Assembly (NCBI GenBank): GCA_903932145.1
Contig: CAIZFE010000055.1
Location: 92,743-156,742 of the forward strand
From: an uncultured Rhodopila sp.
Lineage (GTDB): Bacteria; Pseudomonadota; Alphaproteobacteria; Acetobacterales; Acetobacteraceae
Reading direction: 5' to 3'
Length of the DNA stretch: 64,000 bases
Shown here piece by piece: positions 63,972 through 64,000 of the stretch. Under the pieces are notes generated by a model. The model saw nothing but the letters and a program-made list of their open reading frames with translations. It did not search any database and was not told the DNA's origin. How positions within the stretch are numbered: position 1 is the first letter of the stretch; each line of letters starts with the position of its first letter. The position numbers and the translations under genes were made by a program.

Positions 63972-64000
63972 TGGACGCCAGCGTCTCTTCCGTTGTGTAG
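63968..64000 (-). CDS. Possible C-terminal end of an upstream gene (partial)
   Basis: One frame entering from the right edge ends with TGA at 63970-63968, exactly overlapping the GTG of the HEPN-like gene. Only ten codons are visible, so identity is unknown. Another open frame ends at the same place with an acidic tail, so the call is weak. Confidence 0.2.
   Translation of the reverse strand, partial: LHNGRDAGVQ

Overview
This is a chromosomal segment of a high-GC alphaproteobacterium, most likely Acetobacteraceae/Rhodospirillales. The rpsB-tsf-pyrH-frr cluster, the Cbp3-type cytochrome bc1 chaperone beside YceD and BamE, a class II DAHP synthase, and many carboxylate/acyl-CoA and ABC-uptake genes point that way. 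Family placement is inference from protein style; no 16S gene is present. I saw no rRNA, no CRISPR array and no convincing tRNA.

Layout. 0-3.4 kb (minus strand): translation/UMP-kinase cluster. 3.5-14.5 kb: a HicB remnant, a large hybrid histidine kinase, a divergent EF-G-like GTPase, two SDRs, glycerol kinase with two tandem cupins, and a secreted alpha/beta hydrolase. 14.5-16.6 kb: an accessory island with two tiny membrane proteins and a Macro-SEFIR (TIR-like) protein whose frame is broken at an A8 tract. 16.7-25 kb: uronate-dehydrogenase-like/GST pair, amidase, polysaccharide ABC exporter, SLT/SPOR lipoprotein, CMD protein, arsenite methyltransferase. 25-28 kb: NAPRTase and class II DAHP synthase, preceded by a classical-looking ribosome-mediated attenuator whose leader peptide carries Phe-Trp-Tyr-Arg-Arg-Tyr-Phe, then a terminator and a small ORF. 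28-34 kb: branched-chain-type ABC operon (livH, a fused livM-livG, livF, binding protein, nitronate monooxygenase). 34-41 kb: ThDP enzyme, BrnA-like orphan, HAD phosphatase, two acyl-CoA dehydrogenases, MsrA, SDR. 42-46 kb: a secreted TNT-type NAD glycohydrolase with an overlapping candidate immunity gene, a CopA-type ATPase, and a small membrane protein under a perfect FNR/ANR box. 46-53.6 kb: nitroreductase, BamE, Cbp3, YceD, a TacA/TacT-like toxin-antitoxin pair and a CoA-transferase/enoyl-CoA hydratase/binding-protein operon. 53.7-64 kb: lineage-specific proteins of unknown role, orphan ABC binding proteins, MFS transporter, glutathione reductase, and a HEPN-like gene at the edge.

Dispersed repeats are prominent. 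A 79-bp near-perfect palindrome (four full copies, plus partial ones) sits between genes throughout, a short ATACCAATCGGC motif recurs, and one 225-bp MITE-like element has about 38-bp terminal inverted repeats.

The best candidates for new biology are the aromatic attenuator of DAHP synthase, the TNT toxin/immunity overlap, and the A8-interrupted Macro-SEFIR gene with its membrane-protein neighbours.
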